Below are positions 35,341 to 45,500 of a DNA stretch of 64,000 bases, one piece after another. Origin of the DNA: Pyrinomonadaceae bacterium (GTDB lineage: Bacteria > Acidobacteriota > Blastocatellia > Pyrinomonadales > Pyrinomonadaceae); the NCBI GenBank assembly GCA_030841085.1, contig JAVEDP010000022.1, positions 248,001 through 312,000 of the forward strand. The letters run 5' to 3'. The stretch's first letter is position 1. Every line of letters starts with the position of its first letter. The notes below the pieces were generated by a model. The model did no database searches, was not told the DNA's origin, and saw only the letters and a list, made by a program, of their open reading frames with translations. A program made the translations under genes and the position numbers.

Positions 35341-36666
35341 TTATGCTACCTCCACTTCTATTCTTCCATTGCGGGCTGTAACCGCTACTTGCTTTACCGG
35401 AAATCTGTTACCCCGAAAGATCAGGGCATCACTCAATGGATCTCCCACAATCTCATCAACAACTCGCTTCACGTCTCGAGCGCCGTACTTCGTATCTGAC
35501 CTTGTGAGAACCAAATCGATTACACTCTGACCGACTCGTTTCTGGGCCGCTGGGCCAACCGCCTTGGCGTTGGTAAGGAACCTTTGCAATTCGTCATTCG
35601 CGATAGAGCGAAGTGCCTCATCATCCAAACTCTTCAAGGGAACTACGTGATTGATTCGATTGATCATTTCAGGTTTAAGAAAGGCTGTTGCTAGCACCAA
35701 GTTCCGAGCTCGCGAGGGATTGCGCTGGACCTCCAGGGGGATCTCCGTGATTAGATTTGAAGTGAAAAAGATAATTGTCTGAGAAAAATCTATGACCGCA
35801 TTAGTCTTATTGTCCTTTGCTAACCCTTCATCCAAGATCGCCAGAAACAGATCCAGAAGCTCTGGGTTTCCCTTCTCGATCTCATCAAGCAGAACTACTG
35901 CATTAGGGTTAGCTGCCACAGCGCTGGTCAACATTCCTTCTCCGCCTATAAAGCCTTGCGGACTTCCAAACAATGTCCAGGCCGCACCCTGAGAGCCAGA
36001 GTGCTGGCCCTCCTTACCGAGTTGACCTATGTCGAAACGTTCAACAGTACGTCCAAGCCCCTGGGCCGTGAGTTTCGCCAACTCGGTCTTACCTACACCC
36101 GTCGGTCCTACTAGCAAAAATGAGATCGGCTGTCTCGAATCGGAAACTCCAGAGCAGCGGCGGCGTAAGGCTCTGATCAGCATGTCGATTGCGGTTCCCT
36201 GACCCTTGATATTTGAGGGAAGAAGCCGCGCCACATTTCCTACTGCTTCGGGAGTGAGCGCAATCGAGCGAACCTCGTTCGGTCGGAATGTTAGTCCACT
36301 GTCTGAACGAGAGGGCGGCGCAAGCGCCTTGGCAACTCCATTGTGCGCTTCACGGTTGATAACTACTTTTGCTGAGTGAGGCTCCTCGGGTTGTGGGCTA
36401 CCCATGCTTGAATGCCTCGCCAACCATGATCTCAGCGAATGCGTGAGGCCTATCTGCTCATTCGTTTTCAACACCACAAAAAGCAGAAGCAGCCACACGC
36501 TACAGAGGCCAGCGCCAGCCCAGCCAGAAAGTAACCAGACTACTGGGATGAGGCCTATTCCGGTTGTCATTGCGAATGGGACAAGCGGGTCCACCCACGC
36601 CATGTGTTCCATAGTAAACAGAATTGAATCGCCAAACCTTGCTCCTGACTTGATTAGTTTATTCAT
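35341..36666 (-). CDS. Membrane-anchored ClpB/ClpA D2-type AAA+ ATPase
   Basis: The 441 residues hold two N-terminal membrane helices (about 27-75), a linker, then a single AAA+ module of the Clp D2 class: Walker A LLVGPTGVGKTELAKLTA, Walker B AVVLLDEIEKGNPELLDLF, sensor 1 IIFFTSN, and an arginine-finger/small domain with KPEMINRINHVVPL and YGARDVKRVVDEIVGDPLS. ClpB itself has two AAA modules and is soluble; a single membrane-anchored D2 module in a transfer operon is unusual. It may remodel or dock the transfer complex; this is inference. Confidence 0.82.
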   Translation of the reverse strand: MNKLIKSGARFGDSILFTMEHMAWVDPLVPFAMTTGIGLIPVVWLLSGWAGAGLCSVWLLLLFVVLKTNEQIGLTHSLRSWLARHSSMGSPQPEEPHSAKVVINREAHNGVAKALAPPSRSDSGLTFRPNEVRSIALTPEAVGNVARLLPSNIKGQGTAIDMLIRALRRRCSGVSDSRQPISFLLVGPTGVGKTELAKLTAQGLGRTVERFDIGQLGKEGQHSGSQGAAWTLFGSPQGFIGGEGMLTSAVAANPNAVVLLDEIEKGNPELLDLFLAILDEGLAKDNKTNAVIDFSQTIIFFTSNLITEIPLEVQRNPSRARNLVLATAFLKPEMINRINHVVPLKSLDDEALRSIANDELQRFLTNAKAVGPAAQKRVGQSVIDLVLTRSDTKYGARDVKRVVDEIVGDPLSDALIFRGNRFPVKQVAVTARNGRIEVEVA

Positions 36667-36689
36667 CTCGCTTCCTTCCCCTAAAATTC

Positions 36690-37535
36690 CTATCGACGGC
36701 TCACAGGTCGCTCATGTACTTTCTCGCGGAGTTCTCCAATTGTTCGTAATGCGCCTTTAGCTGCTTTAGATACTCCTGCTCTTGCCGTATGAAGGTCCTC
36801 AGCCTCTCGTTTTCTGCCGTCAGCTCCTCGTTGTCCATTTGTAGTACTTCGTTGATTCTTTGCAGCTCCATCTTTGTCAACGCCATAGTTGCGACGCTCC
36901 CTATTGTCGAAGTCGCTTCTCTTTATTGCTCGCGTCGAGCGGTTCGGCTTGTCCGTTCCTGCCTCGCCGCGAGCGTGTGATTCCTTGTGCGCCCTGGTCT
37001 CAGTCTTTTTTTGAATATGCTCATGCTCATCTCGGCCAAATTCGCGAGAATAGATTTTGTTCCAGTCTTCATCGAGGCGGCGGTACACCTTAGGCGGAAT
37101 ATCAATCTTTCGGTTGTCGTCCTGACGCGCATCGATCCAAACATGGACATGAGTGTGATCAGTGTCACGATGAACAAAAGCGGCTGCGTGCGCGTGAGGA
37201 AATCTTTTCTCAAGCCATTCATTTGTCATCTCTTTGGCTTTGTCAGTTTCAACGTCATGCTCCAACGAGAGTACTGTTCTAAAGTGAGTCCGACATTCGC
37301 CTCTGCTTCGATGATGCATTTGCTCGAACTCCTCCCGAACCTCCGCGTAGGCCATGAGATTGTTGCGTAAATCGCGATAGTCCTGGGCGTCGGTAACGTA
37401 TTCGGGAATGTTCCGGGTAAGCACTCCATCTTCACCATCACGTACAGCTGTGCCTCTACTGATGTAATTCATGTGAACACCGCTACGACCTGTACCACCT
37501 TTATAGAACCGGCAAAATGTTCCGCCGTTACTCAT
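36690..37535 (-). CDS. Mobilisation relaxase
   Basis: Nicks oriT and pilots the strand during mobilisation. The 281 residues carry the metal-binding three-histidine motif HRDTDHTHVHVWIDA and an N-terminal region (SGVHMNYISRGTA) typical of MobA/VirD2-like relaxases. It is short because no helicase or primase domain follows; the last 100 residues are charged and low in structure. It overlaps mobC by four bases (ATGA). A coiled-coil frame overlaps its 3' end. Confidence 0.88.
   Translation of the reverse strand: MSNGGTFCRFYKGGTGRSGVHMNYISRGTAVRDGEDGVLTRNIPEYVTDAQDYRDLRNNLMAYAEVREEFEQMHHRSRGECRTHFRTVLSLEHDVETDKAKEMTNEWLEKRFPHAHAAAFVHRDTDHTHVHVWIDARQDDNRKIDIPPKVYRRLDEDWNKIYSREFGRDEHEHIQKKTETRAHKESHARGEAGTDKPNRSTRAIKRSDFDNRERRNYGVDKDGAAKNQRSTTNGQRGADGRKREAEDLHTARAGVSKAAKGALRTIGELREKVHERPVSRR
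36701..36886 (-). CDS. Possible overlapping coiled-coil small protein
   Basis: In another frame, inside the relaxase 3' end, a 61-residue ATG-initiated frame reads MALTKMELQRINEVLQ and continues as a strong heptad coiled coil (ELTAENERLRTFIRQEQEYL). GGAG lies ten bases before the ATG. Third codon positions are G/C-rich in this frame and A/T-rich in the relaxase frame over the same bases, which argues that this frame is the coding one. It may be a separate gene or the true relaxase end after a frameshift. Confidence 0.55.
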   Translation of the reverse strand: MALTKMELQRINEVLQMDNEELTAENERLRTFIRQEQEYLKQLKAHYEQLENSARKYMSDL

Positions 37536-37915
37536 CCGATCCTTTCCCGTATCGCATCGATCGTCTTACGCAGGACTGCTGAAGCTGCCTCAAGCTCTGA
37601 CTTGCTTGGCGGTTCTGCCTTCGTGTACTTAGAGCCGTGATAAGCGTGAGCCAGTTGATTGAGATTTATGCCGGCTTTTCGTAGTTCGAAAAGAAGCCTT
37701 TCTAAATCCGAACGCTGTTCGGGAGAGGGCGGAAGCATCTGTTTCAATTTTGGCGTACGCCCCTTTGTCCCGCAGTAAATTAGGAAACGACTTGCGCTCT
37801 TCCTAGCCAGGGCTGCGCGCTTCATAATCTCGGCATACTCTCCTTCCGCAGCCCTGACCATAATTCGCTTTGGAAGACTCGCACTGCGCCAGTTTCGCTT
37901 TTGTTTAATCTTCAT
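37532..37915 (-). CDS. mobC: MobC-like mobilisation accessory protein
   Basis: Helps the relaxase bind or melt oriT. The ATG at 37915 (MKIKQKRNWRSASLP) is preceded by AAGGAAG at a fair distance and gives 127 residues; longer frames upstream run into the palindromic segment. The C-terminal half has the family motif LLFELRKAGINLNQLAHAYHG (cut here at its core LRKAGINLNQLA). It overlaps the relaxase start by four bases. Confidence 0.82.
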   Translation of the reverse strand: MKIKQKRNWRSASLPKRIMVRAAEGEYAEIMKRAALARKSASRFLIYCGTKGRTPKLKQMLPPSPEQRSDLERLLFELRKAGINLNQLAHAYHGSKYTKAEPPSKSELEAASAVLRKTIDAIRERIG

Positions 37916-37938
37916 CGTGCGAGTCTTCCTTATGTTTT

Positions 37939-38021
37939 CCTGTGCGCTTCGCACAGGCAGGAAAGCATGGAGGCCTTTGGCCGGAATGCTTCGATGCGCG
38001 CTAGCGCATCGGTATCCTGCC
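37939..38021. other. Multi-hairpin segment upstream of mobC, oriT or structured RNA candidate
   Basis: Within 83 bases: a perfect hairpin CCTGTGCG-CTT-CGCACAGG (37939-37957); a closing stem GGCAGGA (37956-37962) with TCCTGCC (38015-38021); inside it a stem AAGCAT/ATGCTT (37963-37968 with 37986-37991) capped by GGCC-TTT-GGCC; and CGATGCGC-GCTA-GCGCATCG (37992-38011). This would fold as a three-way junction plus a side hairpin. Its place just before mobC-relaxase suits an oriT; a mobile palindromic repeat or RNA are alternatives. Confidence 0.65.
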
Positions 38022-38053
38022 TTCCTCAACCAGCGCCACCACGAGGTTAGGAA

Positions 38054-38814
38054 GTGAGCCTAACGGCGTCAATAATCTTTTTAGTGGGATTGCAAGATGA
38101 GTTCAGGGATGCGCATAAATATCTTGAAAAGGCCCGTCGCCTCTCAGTGAGTACTAAGAACAAAGTCCAAACGGCGGTGATCGATGAGAACACCGCGCAA
38201 GTTCTAGTTGCAGAAGGAAAGTTGAAGGATGCGGAAGCCATAGCACGACACGCGGTACGAGTGTTAGACAAAACTGGGCATCAGGGTTTTTAGCGGATGC
38301 GTTGATCACTCATGGCACTGCGCTGGCGCGCCTGGGTAAGAGTGAGCAAGCTCAATTCATTTTACAAAGGGCTGTTAATACAGCTCACCAGGTTGGGGCA
38401 CTAAACAAAGCCGGGATGGCGGCGCTCACCTTGATCGAAGAGATTGAAGGGCTGTCACCTGATGTTCTAGAACTGGCGTACGATCGTGCGAGTGAATGGC
38501 TGGCAACTTCGCAAAGCCAGGAAGTATTGCAAAGAGTGATAGCAGTCTCGAAGAAGATCCGAGTGAATCCAAGCACAGAAATGCATTCGGAAGAGGCCGT
38601 CGAACCTCTTCTAAATATCAAGTGCGATCTGACTCAAGAAAAATTAAAACATGAGCGCGAATTGATTAGACAAGCACTAGCAAAAGTAGACGGCAGATTG
38701 ACGCGAGCAGCATCGCTTCTCGGGATGACGTATCAGGGCCTCGCCTACATCATTGAAAAAAGGCACCCCGACTTGCTGAAAGAACGATCTCCGATCCGCC
38801 GGCGTTCGAATTGA
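38054..38814 (+). pseudogene. Truncated, frameshifted TPR regulator with Fis-type helix-turn-helix
   Basis: Similar to the C-terminal half of the intact regulator at 61220-62818. The first part (to 38293) matches FKEAHKYLDEAKRL as FRDAHKYLEKARRL; homology starts at about 38085, so the 5' half is gone. The frame is broken at a run of five T (38287-38291); one extra T would restore GFLADALI and join the second part, which ends with a Fis-type helix (RAASLLGMTYQGLAYI) and LLKERSPIRRRSN, matching the intact copy. A homopolymer sequencing slip or slippage is possible. Confidence 0.8.
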
Positions 38815-38823
38815 GAACTGTTT

Positions 38824-39279
38824 ATGGCACCCGATCAGAAAAGTGAATGGCAAACATTAACCGCCGTAGAGAAACTGCGGGAAGCTGAAACTGTCGCACG
38901 TGAGGCAGTGTCACTTCTGGAGATAACTGGCCCCCAGAGTTTGCTTGCTGACGCTCTGATCAGGCACGGCATCATTTTAGCTCGATTAGGCGAAACAGAA
39001 AGGGCTGAGGTTGACCTAGAAAGAGCAATGATCGTAGCGGTTCAATTGGGAACGCTAGACAAAGCAGGACTAGCAGCCTTGACCATGATTGAAGAGTTGG
39101 AAGGACTGTCGGCAGAGGCACTAATGACAAACTACGAGCGTGCTGATACCTGGCTCGCTAATTATTCGAGCATCGAACTGTTGCAAAGAGTGAACGACGC
39201 AGCGAGAAAAGTGTTTGTCAAATTAAACGGCAAATTAGATCCCGATGACGCTCTCGATATCCTTCTTCGCAGGAATTGA
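38824..39279 (+). pseudogene. Second partial TPR-regulator copy lacking the DNA-binding helix
   Basis: The 151-residue frame aligns with the middle of the 61220 regulator (ADALIRHGIILARLGETERA and LDKAGLAALTMIEELEGLS), but begins without the upstream TPRs and stops at DALDILLRRN, just where the helix-turn-helix should follow. No ribosome-binding site is seen. Immediately follows the first fragment, suggesting a tandem duplication that has decayed. The next 260 bases hold no gene. Confidence 0.7.
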
Positions 39280-39546
39280 AAGCGCAAAGTGAGGCGGCAT
39301 TCACGCTCCCAAGGTTTGCCGGTCCTATTCTAAAGCGCAGCGATGCAAGAGTTTTTGCATCAAAACTGATGAAGCCATTTCCAGGAAAAACTTGCCGCCG
39401 GTTACCTCGGAATGCTACTGGTTCTCGCATGAACTCGGAAGGTTTTAACTGGGATCGCGACCTTATTTTCGCGTGAGGGTGGCTCATCTGGTCCAGTGTT
39501 TAAGATTATCCTCTCGCATCATTAACTCTCTTGGGAGAATTTCCTC

Positions 39547-42500
39547 ATGTTGCCTCGATTCTTCGCTTCCCGCTCTAATTCGAAAACCCTTACAGTGTTG
39601 GTTTGTTTCTCCTTACTCATGGCAACGCTCACACCGTTCGCTGTCGCTAATGGAGCGGGCTCATCATTCTTGCGAAGCCGGGCTCAAGACAATGGTTCAA
39701 CTCCAATTTCCGGTGCTCCTGAAGGAACGCTACCCAACCTCGATCAGGTGAAGGTGCGGCAGCCGCCGGTAGTGCGTGCGCCACAGTCGGTTGCTTCAAC
39801 CGTGCGTTCACGGCGCAATCCACTTGCACCACGTACGCGCCGCGTAGGAGATCCTTTGCCAACTCCGTCGGTTCTTCCTACGCCAACCAACTTACCGACG
39901 CCCCCACCGTTGCCTAGTCCTTCAGTTCCGCCGCCGCACGTCGGCGCCGCAATTAACTCCGACGAAAATCTCTGGGGCACATCAACCAACGGTGGATTAC
40001 TAAAGTACCTGTTGGCTTGGAACGGTCCAACCTCGATAACGACAAAGAAGTCTATTCAATTCGATTCGTCACTGGATGTTCAATCGAGCCACGCATTCGA
40101 TTTCTTCTTATTGCCAATGCCTCAGGCAGGCAATTCAAAAATAGTATTTGCCAGCAACCGCGACGGAAGTGTCCAGATCTATTCAATGAACACTGACGGC
40201 AGTGGCCTCGCTCGACTCACGATCAATTCCAGCAACGATGATCATCCTAGATGGTCGCCCAATGGTACAAAAATTCTTTTCCAGAGCGATCGCGATTCGA
40301 CGCCGCCCGATCCAGAAAATCCTGGGCCAACCAAACAAGACATTTATGTGATGAATGCCGACGGATCGGGACAAACTCGATTGACGACGGATTCTGCCGA
40401 TGATTGCAACGCTGAGTGGTCGCCTGACGGCAGCAAAATCGTTTTTCAAAGCTTACGCAATGGTTCTTATTATCAAGTTTACTTAATGAACCCGGACGGC
40501 ACAGGCCAGGCAAATTTGAGCAATAGCTCTGCGGCTGACCTTCAGCCTTCTTGGTCTCCGAACGGATCAAAGATCGCTTTTGCCAGTGAGCGTGATCATG
40601 CGGGTGTTCCCGCCGTTTATGTAATGAACAGCAATGGCTCGAATCAAACCAGGCTCACGTTTACAGGCGAACCGTTCAAAGATGCGCAGCCTATATGGTC
40701 CCGTGACGCACTCAAGATTGCGTTTGTCAGTACACGCGATAGTGTCATCGAAACGTGGCAGGAGACTGATGATGACGGCAACTATATGCAGAAGTCGGCG
40801 ATTGACACCAATAAAGAAATTTATTTGATGAATGCGGATGGCAGTAATCAGGTTAGGTTAACTAATGCATTAGAGAGCGACGATTCACCCTCCTGGTCAC
40901 CCGATAATACGAAGATCATTTTTCATAGTGATCGCGAACGCGACACTTCCGACCCGACGCAACAACTATGGACGATGAATGTAGACGGCACTAATCAAAG
41001 TCTCATTGCAAGCAATGAGTTTCGCGATTACAGCCCCAGTTGGAGTAATAACGTTGCCAATCAATCACCAGTTGCGAACTCGGGCGGACCCTACAGCGGC
41101 GTCATTGCCCAGAACATTGCTTTTAGTTCCAGCGGCTCGTTCGATCCAGACGGCACTATTAGCAGCTACTCATGGACCTTTGGCGATGGCGGTAGTGGTT
41201 CGGGGGTCACGCCTACTCATTCATATGCTTCAGCCGGAACCTACAATGTTAGCTTAACAGTCACCGATAATCTCGGCGCGCAGGCAACGGCGAACACCAA
41301 CGTTACTGTCAGCACAGCCGGTAGCGACCAGTATCTTGCGAGCTTCAATCTCGCCGCGCTCGCACGTCAGCCTTATACGAATGAATCCTCTTACTGGAAC
41401 GACATCTTGCGCGCCGCATATCCAAACGGTCAGACGTCGATGGTGCTGGCGATGCGTGAGCTAGGCAAGACTCTTTTTGAATCGAGCGATTATGCCGCTC
41501 GCAATCGGAATAACCACTGGTACGTTTACGATCTCTATAAGACTTACCTAATGCGGGAGCCAGATGTTCCGGGTTGGGCTTACTGGGAGAGCGTCGTTCC
41601 CGCAAACGGCCGGGAAAATGTGCGCCGCGCTTTTGACGAATGCAGTGAGTTTGCGGGAATTGTAGCGACCCTAACGCCGAGTGGCGCACCTTCAGGCAGC
41701 GTTTCATCACTTGCATCCGCCCTCGTGGATCCATTCAACCAGCCCGGCAACGGTTTGACTTCTCGAGACGCTGAATGGAGCGTCTCGCTCTTAAGTTTGC
41801 CGGGAAGAGCAGGCTTGGATTTTGGTTTGAGTTTGTCTTACTCATCAATGATCTGGACGCATTCGGGACCATACATCTACTTTGACGAAGACAACGGCTG
41901 GCCCAGTCCCGGGTTCCGTCTCGGTTTTCCCACTGTTCAGCAGAAGTCGTTTGATGCCCAGGCGGGCCGCAATGTGTATTTGCTGATAGCTGGCGGTAGT
42001 CGTGTCTCGCTGCGACAAGTTGAAACATCGAATGTTTACGAAGCGGCCGACTCGTCATATCTACAGCTCAGTGATAACGGCGGCAGTTTGTTGCTGAGAA
42101 CGACAGACGGCACTCAGCTCAACTATCTAATATTCAATAACGAGTGGCACTGCACGCAGATAAAGGATCGCAACGGCAACTACATTGCTGTGAATTACGA
42201 TTGGCTCGGTCACATCACAACAATCATCGACACGCTCGCGCGCACGATTACGTTCAATTACGACGGCAACGCCAATCTTACTTCGATAACCCAAAGCTGG
42301 ACTGGTCAAAGCCCACCGCATACTTGGGCCAGCTTTGGATGGACCACAAAAACAGTACAGCCAAGCTTCTCCGGCGTCATGGTTGTCGGCGCAAGTCCTT
42401 CGACAATCCCCGTGCTCAATCAAGTTGGTTTAAACGACGGCACGCGGTACACATTTGAATACAACACCACGGGGCAACTGAATCCTGTTAGAAGTTACCG

Positions 42501-45500
42501 CTCGGATAATGTTGAGCGCGCCTATACGGCTTACGACTACAATTCCCCAGCGGATGATTGTCCACGCTTAATCGATACCTACGTCTGGGCGCAAAACTGG
42601 ACAGGCATCAATGGCGTGCCCCAGGAAGTGGCAACAAACTACGACGCGCCTGGCGACGGCTCTCATACGATCACAACTCAGGACGGCACCATGTACAAAG
42701 AGTTCTATGCTGGGAGCGCAGGCTTCCAGTCTGCATCGCCATGGGCTAGAGGCCTCGTAGCTCGGACCGAAATTTTGTCAGGCGGCGTCACGCAGAAGTC
42801 GACCACTACCAACTGGACGCAGGACAATACTGGCGTCAGTTATCAAACGAATCCCCGCGCTACCGAGACAAACGTATACGATTCCGCCACGCCACAAAAT
42901 CATCGCCGCGCAACTGTTAGTTATGCTGCGTTTGTGTTGCCGAGTGGCGCAAGCTGCTCCTTGCCAACCGACACGCGTGAATATGCAGGCGATGCAACCA
43001 CAATCATGCGCCGCTCGCACACCGATTACCGCATGGACGCAACGGCCGACGTGTCTTACTTATCTCGTCATATTATTGGCCTGGTAAAAGAGCAAGCACT
43101 GTATGAAGTCAGCGGCGCCGGCGAAATGCTCATGTCCAAGGTTGGTTATCAATATGACCAGACTGGATCAATTCAGGGCAGCGATGCGCCGGTGCAGCAT
43201 GACAACTCCTACGACAGCAACTTCCTTGTTGGCCGCGCGAATCTAAGCAGCATGAAGCGCTATGACGTGACCAACAGTGGGCAGTGGACAGTGAGTAGTG
43301 TGCAGTACAACACCGCCGGCGCGGTCGTGTCTGCGACTGATCCACTTGGGCATCAAAGCTTAATTGCTTACACCGACTCATTCTCAGCCGACGGCGACAA
43401 CCTGGATGCCCCGCGCTCCTTCGTCACCCTGGCTTATCCCACCACGATTACAGATGCGGATGGGAACAACTCTTACGTTCGTTACCGTTACGATTTCGGC
43501 GCCAGGACGCGCGTGCAAGGGCCGCCGCCGCAAAATCAATCGCAGGGCGCAATTCAGCTCTTTACTTATGACAACGCGGCGCGCATGGAGCGCGTGACGA
43601 CAGCGAACAACAACGCTTACACAAGCTATGTGTATGGGCCAGACTACGTGCTCAGTTTGTCTACTGTTAATAGCGTTGCCGATGAAGCCTATTCAACTAC
43701 CGTATTTGACGGCATGGGAAGAACAATTGTCGCCGCGAGCAATCATCCCGGCAGCATTGGCGGCTACAGCGCCAGCAGTACGATTTACGACCAAATGGGC
43801 CGGGCGATCAAACAATCGAATCCAACGGAAACGAATAGCGGCTGGGCTCCGACGGGCGATGATGCCGCGGGCTGGGTATACACGCAGCAGACTTACGATT
43901 GGAAAGGCCGACCACTCGTGACTACGAATCCCAGCATAACCAGTGATCCGAATGAAACGACCAGGAAGGAAGCGAGCTACTCAGGCTGCGGCTGCGCCGG
44001 TGGTGAAGTAACTACCCTGACCGACGAAGGAACGATCGATGCAGGCGTGGCGAAGCGGCGGCAACAGAAAATCTATGCAGACGTGTTGGGCCGTACTGTG
44101 AAAACCGAATTACTCAACTGGCAAGGCGGCAGTGTTTATGCGACGACAGTCAACACCTACAACGCGCGCGATCAGGTGAAGCTGGTGCGACAGTTCCAGG
44201 GCGAAGCGCCTTCTGATCTGAACGACCTCAGTTGTCCAATCGGCACCTGCCAGCAAACAACAATGACGTTTGACGGCTACGGACGACTGAAGAACCAGCA
44301 TGCGCCGGAGCAACAAGTCGATCCCTACAACAGCGCGTCGACCGATCACACCACGTGGGACTACAATTTGGACGACACAATTCAAAAAATTACTGATGCC
44401 CGTGGCGTCATTACAAACTTCGGTTACAACAACAACCGTGGGTTGGTCACAAGTCTCACCTATGATTCATCCAATGTTCCGGCAAGCGCTAATGTTGCCC
44501 CTGCGGGAGCAGCAAACTTCACTTACGACGCCGCCGGCAACCGCACTTCAATGACCGATGGCTTAGGTTCCACGAGTTATGCTTACGATCAGCTTTCACG
44601 CCTCGCTTCAGAGACCCGCGCGCTCAGCGTCGGGACCTTCACATTGAGTTACAATTACAATTTGGCCAACGAACTCACCAGCGTTACTGATCCCTGGAAT
44701 GCGACAGTCAGTTACGGGTTGGACACGGCCGGACGCTTGAATAACATCACTGGCACGGGCTATCCCGTTTCGCAGTTTGCCTCGAATATGCAATATCGCG
44801 CCTGGGGCACGTTGAAGAGCGAAACTTACGGCAATGGCTTTACGGAAGCCGCCGGCTACAACTCTCGCTTGCAGTTGACTGGCTTCGAAGTGCGCGATGG
44901 AGCCGGTCAGTTGAAGATGTCTCGTACGCACCAATACTATGCGGATGGCAATCTGAAGTTTAGCCAGAATCCATTAGACGAACGCTTTGACCGGGCCTAC
45001 AGCTACGATCACATTAGGCGCGGCAACGAAGCATACTCGGGATCGGAAGCACGCGACTTCGTGAATGGGACCAATAGCGGCACACCCACTGGTCCCTATC
45101 GGCAGAGCTATCAATACAGTTCCTTCAATCAAGTGGCCCAACAGACAAACCGCTTGTGGAGCGAGAATGAAACCGTGGGCAACACGTTCCTCAACAACCG
45201 GCGGCAGTACTGGGGCTACGACGCGGCGGGAGCGGTCGTTTACGACGACGAGACGGGCTACATGCGCGATGCTGCAGGTCGAACCGTGCAAGCCGACAGC
45301 GAAACATCGCATGGCACATATACGTTTGACGGCGATGGCCAGGCGCTGAAAACAGTTCTCACGACTCCCAGCTCCCATGGTGGGACCCGCACCACGACCG
45401 TTTATTATCTGTACTCAAGCGTGCTGGGGCTCGCGGTCGCTGAACTCAACAACACAGGATTGAAGACCAAGCGTTACGTCTATGCCGGTGCGCAAAAGAT

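Noticed and set aside
32801-37915. A complete conjugation system
   Set aside because: Relaxase and coupling protein are present but no VirB4, VirB8-VirB10 or pilin genes were found, so only mobilisation is supported.
39276-39476. 66-residue frame between the TPR fragments and the RHS gene
   Set aside because: No ribosome-binding site and no similarity to its neighbours.
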